Assembly: GCA_937873255.1 (NCBI GenBank)
Contig: CALMVM010000564.1
Location: 1-7,318 of the forward strand
Length of the DNA: 7,318 bases
Direction: 5' to 3'
Source of the DNA: an uncultured Verrucomicrobiota bacterium
GTDB lineage: Bacteria > Verrucomicrobiota > Verrucomicrobiia > Chthoniobacterales > SZAS-18
Below are positions 1 to 3,779 of this stretch, piece by piece; position 1 is the first letter of the stretch; each line of letters opens with the position of its first letter. The position numbers and the translations under genes are program-made. The notes below the pieces were generated by a model. It had not been told where the DNA came from, made no database searches, and saw only the letters and a program-made list of their open reading frames with translations.

Positions 1-1305
1 GCCGCCTACGAACTCTACCTGCGTGGTTGGGCCAGCAGCGGACGCATCTTCGAGAGCCAGGAACAGGAATACCATTATCGGCTGGAAACCAGCGTGCCCC
101 TCCTGGAGCAGGCGACCGAACACGATCCGCAGTTTGCGCTGGCCTACGCCGAGTTGGCCAACAACCTCGTGCGCATCGTCTCCTACGAGGCCGCCAACGG
201 ACAGGCGGAGCAAGCCGCCATCCATCGCAAGCAGGCCGAAGCCGCGCTGGCGAAAGCGGTAAGGTTGCAACCCAATTCCGGGGAAGTCCACCTCGCCCAA
301 GCCAACCGATTTTACGATTTGACCGAAAACCGCGAGGAGGCCATCCAGGAGTTGGCGCTGGCCCGCCGCGCCCTGCCCAACAGCGCCGAGGTCGAGGAAC
401 TGGCGAGCTACCTGGCCCGTGACCTGCGACACTGGGATGAGGCGGTGAACCACCTGGAACGCGCGGCGCAGTTGGAACCGCGCAACGTGAACGTCCTCTT
501 CGATCTGGCGGCGTTGTATCGGTTCCTGCGGCGCTTCGACGATGCGGACCGTGAGACGGACCAGCTCATCGCCGCCTTGCCCAGGGAAAAATCCCTGGCC
601 TACCGGATGTTCCGCGCCATCGGCAAACTGGAAGAGCGTGCGGACTTGGAACCGTTGCGCACCGTCGTGGCGAACGTCACCGCCGACGATCAGGCATCAC
701 CGGAAATCCTGGTCAAGGCACGTCTGATCCTCGCCTTGTACGGGCACGACGCCGCGCAGGTCACCTCGTTGCTCCCGGACGTTCCCGCCACCGGATTGAT
801 GTGGGGCGAGAACTGGCTGCCAAAGGAGTGGTTCGAGGCGATGGCGGCGCGGCTGCGTCACGACGACGCGGCGGCGACCGATGCGTTCCGGCGCGCCCGT
901 GCCGAGTTGGACCGGGTGCTGCTGGTCAGTCCGCTCGACACCTACGCGCTCAGCGTGCGCGCCATGATCGACGCCGGCCTGGGCGACAAGGCGAAAGCCC
1001 TGGAGGAAGCGCGGCGCATCGCTACCCGTCCCGAACAGGTGCAGAGTTCCGGCTCGGTCGCGCCGGTGATCGCCGCCAACGTCGCGGTCGTATTCGCGTG
1101 GACGGGGCAACCGGACCTGGCCTGCGAAACGCTCGAACCGTGGCTCAAGGAACCGATGGGCAACGGTCTGGTCAGGGGGCCGAGCTACGGTGATTTTCGG
1201 TTGAATCCCGTCTGGGACCCATTGCAGGGTAACCAGCGTTTTGCTGCCCTAACGGCAAGACTCTTTCCGGTCCAGAAGCGATCCGTTTCCCCCGAAAACA
1301 GGTAG
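1..1305 (+). CDS. C-terminal part of a TPR receptor protein, probably a Ser/Thr kinase paralogue (5' end outside window)
   Basis: The frame is open from base 1 to the TAG at 1303-1305, giving 434 residues with no start. The GTG at 94 is internal, because the residues before it (AAYELYLRG) already match VAYDLYLRA at residues 552-560 of the kinase at 3780-6719. The whole fragment aligns with that protein's last 428 residues. Residues 277-296 match kinase residues 830-849 at 15 of 20 positions, and residues 396-414 match 948-966 at 13 of 19. It consists of degenerate TPR-like helical repeats, for example around residues 31-55 and 140-165, and has a closing segment of the form YGDxRLxPxWDP. In this family the TPR half follows a kinase domain, a membrane segment and a TolB-like domain, so the missing part is probably those. 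That is inference: a stand-alone TolB-TPR protein is possible. It likely acts as an extracytoplasmic sensing or protein-binding module. Confidence 0.85.
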   Translation, partial: AAYELYLRGWASSGRIFESQEQEYHYRLETSVPLLEQATEHDPQFALAYAELANNLVRIVSYEAANGQAEQAAIHRKQAEAALAKAVRLQPNSGEVHLAQANRFYDLTENREEAIQELALARRALPNSAEVEELASYLARDLRHWDEAVNHLERAAQLEPRNVNVLFDLAALYRFLRRFDDADRETDQLIAALPREKSLAYRMFRAIGKLEERADLEPLRTVVANVTADDQASPEILVKARLILALYGHDAAQVTSLLPDVPATGLMWGENWLPKEWFEAMAARLRHDDAAATDAFRRARAELDRVLLVSPLDTYALSVRAMIDAGLGDKAKALEEARRIATRPEQVQSSGSVAPVIAANVAVVFAWTGQPDLACETLEPWLKEPMGNGLVRGPSYGDFRLNPVWDPLQGNQRFAALTARLFPVQKRSVSPENR

Positions 1306-1332
1306 CACCCCCGGATGGCAAGGGAAGCGAAC

Positions 1333-1355
1333 GAAGCGGATTATTGGTCCGTTTC
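1333..1355 (+). terminator. Stem-loop after the first TPR gene, possible terminator without a T-tract
   Basis: GAAGCGGA (1333-1340) can pair with TCCGTTTC (1348-1355), giving 8 base pairs with one G-T wobble and a 7-base loop. It begins 27 bases after the TAG at 1305, a normal place for a 3'-end structure. No run of T follows, so an intrinsic terminator is not well supported. It could instead be a 3'-end stabilising hairpin or chance. Confidence 0.3.
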
Positions 1356-1404
1356 TGAAACACGCCACGGGTAAAACCTGAAAAGAAAGTGGGACGCGAT
1401 CATC

Positions 1405-1439
1405 GGCCGGGTTCTCGGAGATTTGAGGATCAACCGGCC
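1405..1439 (+). other. GC-rich imperfect inverted repeat in the leader of the small gene
   Basis: GGCCGG (1405-1410) plus TT (1412-1413) pairs with AACCGGCC (1432-1439), with G1411 bulged. This makes an 8-bp stem, mostly G-C. A short CTC/GAG pairing (1414-1416 with 1425-1427) may extend it inside. It lies about 90 bases before the ATG at 1529, with no T-tract after it. It may be a structured 5' leader or an operator. The rest of 1306-1528 shows no gene and no convincing promoter. Confidence 0.35.
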
Positions 1440-1528
1440 TTCCAACACCGGGCGGCTTTCACCGCTTGGTGATCACGCTCCAGCCACCACTGAAAATTAC
1501 TCACACAAGTCACACCACCATCCCGACC

Positions 1529-1765
1529 ATGAACTTTAAACTCTTCATCGCCCGCCGCATCGCCAACCGGATCGCCAACCGCAACCGCTCGGAGCGCCGC
1601 ACGTTGCGCGACCACGTGCGCCAGCAACTCGGACAATTGCGGCACGACGAAAAACGTGTCCGCGGCTTGCGGCTCTACGTGGCCTGGTCGGAGCACCACC
1701 GGGCGGACTCCGGGAGCATCGCTGCTGACATGAGTTGGTCGCACGCCGCCCAACCCGCCGTCTGA
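1529..1765 (+). CDS. Small basic protein of unknown function, 78 aa
   Basis: I do not recognise this protein. The ATG at 1529 opens a 78-residue frame ending in TGA at 1763-1765. The frame can be extended to a TTG at 1466, but those extra 21 codons have fewer G/C third positions than the rest and read like leader sequence, so I prefer 1529. The start has no Shine-Dalgarno. The N-terminal half is very rich in arginine, with a short internal repeat R-I-A-N-R-I-A-N-R-N-R (residues 10-20), and is predicted by eye to be a basic, perhaps amphipathic, helix. There is no signal peptide, no membrane segment and no cysteine. Codons end mostly in G or C, as in the neighbours, which supports a real gene. 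It sits 30 bases before the histidine kinase and is probably co-transcribed with it. Binding of nucleic acid, membrane or the kinase are all possible, none shown. Confidence 0.55.
   Translation: MNFKLFIARRIANRIANRNRSERRTLRDHVRQQLGQLRHDEKRVRGLRLYVAWSEHHRADSGSIAADMSWSHAAQPAV
1556..1585 (+). repeat. Short in-frame tandem repeat, 2.5 copies of a 12-base unit
   Basis: CGCATCGCCAAC (1556-1567) is followed directly by CGGATCGCCAAC (1568-1579) and a partial CGCAAC (1580-1585). The unit encodes R-I-A-N inside the small basic protein. A 12-base unit keeps the reading frame, so copy number could change without breaking the gene. Confidence 0.6.
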
Positions 1766-1776
1766 AGATCGGCGGG
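1754..1776 (+). other. Perfect inverted repeat straddling the stop codon between the small gene and the histidine kinase
   Basis: CCCGCCG (1754-1760) and CGGCGGG (1770-1776) are exact reverse complements, all G-C, with a 9-base loop that contains the TGA stop at 1763-1765. It ends 19 bases before the kinase ATG at 1796. No T-tract follows, so it is not a typical terminator. Likely roles are partial attenuation, mRNA processing or stability, or control of translational coupling. Ribosomes terminating on the small gene would melt it. Confidence 0.5.
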
Positions 1777-1795
1777 CATCCAACGCATCGACAAG

Positions 1796-2662
1796 ATGAT
1801 GAACGCATTTTGCCACCGCCGCCGCTCGGTCGGGAAGTCCTTCACCGGAACTGAGCATCGGATGTCACCCGCCTCGATGGAAAGCTCCGCGCACACTCTG
1901 GCCATCTTCGCGCACGAACTCCGCGAGCCGCTCGGTTCCATCTTGCTCGCCGCCCGCGCGCTCCACGAGGACGCGAACGACCCTGTCACGCACCGCGAGA
2001 TGAGTGATCTGATCGAACGCCAGGGGCGTTACCTGGGGCGACTCATCGACGAAGCGTTGAAAAACAGCCGCCGTGGCAGCGATCAGCTTTGCCTACACAA
2101 GGAATGGTTCGATCTGGCACCCGTGATCGAGAGTGCGGCCGAAGCCGTGGCATCGCTGATGAAGCGGAATCGCCACCGGTTTGATGTGTCCTTGCCATCG
2201 CAGCCGTTGTACCTGATGGCCGACCCCTTGCGTGTGCAGCAGGTGTTGGTCAATTTGCTAGCCAACGCCGCAAAATACACGCCGACCGGCGGCTCAGTCC
2301 ACCTCGGTGTGAAAACCTACGGAGAGGACGTGATCATTGAGGTACGCGACAACGGGATCGGCATGGTGCAGTCCGCGTTGGAGCGCGTCTTCGATCTGTT
2401 TGCGCAAGGGGTTGAAGGTGCTCGCTCCGCCGAGTATTCCGGACTGGGCGTGGGGCTGGCTCTCGTCAAGTCTCTGGTCGAGGGACACGGCGGCGTGGTC
2501 CGAGCATCTAGCGATGGCCTCGGTGCTGGTTCGTCTTTTGTCGTGCGGCTGCCGGTGATCGGCGAGTTCGAACCGACGAGACCCTTGCCGACGGCCACGG
2601 TGAAACGGAACATTCCATTGGTCGAGTGTTGCGTGTCAGCCTCTCCGATGCTCGATGCTTAA
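1796..2662 (+). CDS. Sensor-less histidine kinase (HisKA plus HATPase_c)
   Basis: The product, 288 residues, is a two-component histidine kinase core that autophosphorylates on histidine using ATP. The dimerisation and phosphoacceptor region is at about 30-95, with the H-box AHELREPLGSIL (His40, Glu41). The ATP-binding domain is at about 105-253: N-box NLLANAAKYTP (Asn153, Asn157), G1 box DNGIGM (185-190), F-box VFDLFAQ (198-204) and G2 box SGLGVGLAL (215-223). All key residues are present, so it should be active. There is no PAS, HAMP, GAF, membrane segment or signal peptide before the H-box, so it must be cytoplasmic and take its input from a partner. No response regulator gene lies in the window. 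About 35 residues after the ATPase domain are unassigned. The start could be ATG 1796, 1799 or 1862; none has a good Shine-Dalgarno. It follows the small basic protein by 30 bases in the same frame. Confidence 0.9.
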   Translation: MMNAFCHRRRSVGKSFTGTEHRMSPASMESSAHTLAIFAHELREPLGSILLAARALHEDANDPVTHREMSDLIERQGRYLGRLIDEALKNSRRGSDQLCLHKEWFDLAPVIESAAEAVASLMKRNRHRFDVSLPSQPLYLMADPLRVQQVLVNLLANAAKYTPTGGSVHLGVKTYGEDVIIEVRDNGIGMVQSALERVFDLFAQGVEGARSAEYSGLGVGLALVKSLVEGHGGVVRASSDGLGAGSSFVVRLPVIGEFEPTRPLPTATVKRNIPLVECCVSASPMLDA

Positions 2663-2691
2663 TCGTGGCTGTACGAACACCCGCTCTGGCA

Positions 2692-2741
2692 TTGCCCAAG
2701 GAAGGTTCCCATAGCTGTGATCCCCCTCGGTTGCCCAAAGA
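2692..2741. repeat. Pair of 11-base direct repeats in the intergenic region
   Basis: TTGCCCAAGGA (2692-2702) recurs as TTGCCCAAAGA (2731-2741), with 10 of 11 bases the same and starts 39 bases apart. A related TTGGCCAA lies further on at 2778. They could be binding sites for a regulator acting on the sigma factor operon, but repeats this short can occur by chance. Confidence 0.3.
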
Positions 2742-2777
2742 TAAATTTCGCGGGCCATCAGAAAGCTGAAACAGTTC

Positions 2778-2809
2778 TTGGCCAAATCCTGAAAGGGGAT
2801 TGCGGCCAA
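2778..2809 (+). other. Imperfect stem-loop between the histidine kinase and the sigma factor gene
   Basis: TTGGCC (2778-2783) pairs with GGCCAA (2804-2809), and AATCC (2785-2789) with GGATT (2797-2801). That is 11 base pairs, with a small A/GC internal loop and a 7-base apical loop. It lies about 115 bases after the TAA at 2660-2662 and just before a possible promoter. No T-tract follows, so it is either a weak 3' end structure for the upstream mRNA or a dyad operator. Confidence 0.45.
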
Positions 2810-2825
2810 CCGTGCCGATTTGCGC

Positions 2826-2855
2826 TTGGACCCGCCACGGACCTACTGAGATAAA
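2826..2855 (+). promoter_or_regulatory. Possible sigma-70-type promoter for the sigma factor-kinase operon
   Basis: TTGGAC (2826-2831) and GATAAA (2850-2855) are 18 bases apart, and a TG (2847-2848) sits one base before the -10 as in extended -10 promoters. The match to consensus is moderate: 3 of 6 at -35 and 4 of 6 at -10. Transcription would begin near 2862, leaving a leader of about 40 or 140 bases depending on which start codon is used. Promoters of this group are poorly known, so the call is tentative. Confidence 0.3.
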
Positions 2856-3005
2856 GCGCTTCGGCCAGCTCCTCCCCGGTTCTAAAATCCCAACAGCTTT
2901 TGAGTGAGCGCGACCGCCGTCATCCACTACCATCTCGAAAGCAGCGATCTAAGGTTCCGTTTCTCCAGGATTGCCAAGCAGTTAGCGGGTAGCTATCATC
3001 GCCCC

Positions 3006-3755
3006 GTGAAAGGGGTTCCGGGTACATTGCAGGAGGGAGGAGCGGCATTTCCATTGACTCAGTGGAGTGTCGTGCTCGACGCCCTGCAAAGCCAGTCGCC
3101 GCATCTGGCCCAAACCGCCCTGACGAGCTTTTGCCAGGCGTACTGGCCGCCTCTTTACACTTTCGTGCGCCGACGTGGGCATGCTCCCGCAGACGCCCAG
3201 GACCTGATCCAGGCGTTCTTCGCCCATGTGCTTGAACTCAACACGCTCAGCCGCGTTAGCCGGGACAAGGGGCGGCTGCGCACGTTCCTGCTCGGCGCGC
3301 TGGAAAACTTCCTCTCCGATCAAAGAGACCATGCCCAAGCACTCAAGCGTGGCGGCGGCAAGCAGATCGTCTCCCTGGACGATTTTCTGGTGGACGCCGA
3401 AGCTTCCATCACTGCTGCCGGGGGAAGCGACATCGCCTATGAGTTCGACCGCGGTTGGGCCGCTGCGGTGATGCGCCGCACCTGGGAGCAACTCCGCCTG
3501 GCCTACGCAGCGGAAGGCAAAGAGGCAACTTTCGACGCGCTCAAGCCACTGGTGCTCGGTGGGACCTCCGTCCCCCTCCAACAGGAGGAGGTCGCCCGGC
3601 AGCTCGACTTGCCGCCCGCCACTTTACGCACGCATCTGCACCGTCTGCGGCAGCGTTACCGAGAACTGGTGCGCGGCGAGGTTGCCGCCACGGTGGCCCG
3701 GCCGGGCGAGGTGGACGAGGAGATGCAATACCTCTACCGCCTGCTCGTGGCCTGA
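3006..3755 (+). CDS. ECF-like sigma-70 family RNA polymerase sigma factor
   Basis: This directs RNA polymerase to a specific set of promoters. I place the start at GTG 3006 (249 residues), near the family's usual length, so that the conserved opening F-P-x-T-x-W lies 15 residues in. The frame also opens at GTG 2904 (283 residues), but the added stretch holds clustered CTA, AGG, AGG and TTA codons and reads as non-coding. Numbered from 2904, sigma region 2 spans about 75-145, with YWPPLYTFVRRRGH (80-93), DAQDLIQAFF (97-106) and the K-G-R-L-R-T-F-L motif (122-129). Region 4, a helix-turn-helix, spans about 225-258 (EEVARQLDLPPATLRTHLHR). A family-typical linker lies between, ending in an R-x-R-Y-R-E-L segment. 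Acidic residues normal in region 2.2 are partly lost (Gln99, Ala104). No anti-sigma gene is adjacent. The kinase gene follows after 24 bases, so the kinase is the likely regulator. Confidence 0.9.
   Translation: MKGVPGTLQEGGAAFPLTQWSVVLDALQSQSPHLAQTALTSFCQAYWPPLYTFVRRRGHAPADAQDLIQAFFAHVLELNTLSRVSRDKGRLRTFLLGALENFLSDQRDHAQALKRGGGKQIVSLDDFLVDAEASITAAGGSDIAYEFDRGWAAAVMRRTWEQLRLAYAAEGKEATFDALKPLVLGGTSVPLQQEEVARQLDLPPATLRTHLHRLRQRYRELVRGEVAATVARPGEVDEEMQYLYRLLVA
3031..3042 (+). promoter_or_regulatory. Strong Shine-Dalgarno-like purine tract near the sigma factor start
   Basis: AGGAGGGAGGAG is the best anti-16S match close to any start in the window. It ends 11 bases before an in-frame TTG at 3054. 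Starting there would give a protein beginning M-T-Q-W-S and would cut off the F-P of the conserved opening. It could be a real ribosome-binding site for that TTG, or simply codons for Gln-Glu-Gly-Gly-Ala inside the gene. Confidence 0.3.
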
Positions 3756-3779
3756 AAGCAGACACGTTTTTGCTCTGCG

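Noticed and set aside
1469..1476. Perfect 8-base palindrome GTGATCAC
   Set aside because: A single 8-base palindrome is expected by chance at this length and has no partner site nearby.
1754..1776. Selenocysteine insertion at the in-frame TGA because a hairpin is present
   Set aside because: A bacterial SECIS begins just after the UGA. Here the UGA is inside the loop, and the flanking protein resembles no selenoprotein.
1430..1858. 142-residue open frame on the minus strand covering the small gene and the start of the histidine kinase
   Set aside because: No recognisable family, overlaps the well-supported kinase N-terminus, and long antisense frames are expected in GC-rich coding DNA.
2982..3581. 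199-residue open frame on the minus strand
   Set aside because: It is antisense to sigma regions 2 to 4, which are clearly conserved on the plus strand.
3758..3778. GCAGA/TCTGC inverted repeat in the 24-base gap before the kinase ATG
   Set aside because: Only 5 bp with an 11-base loop, too weak to call a structure.
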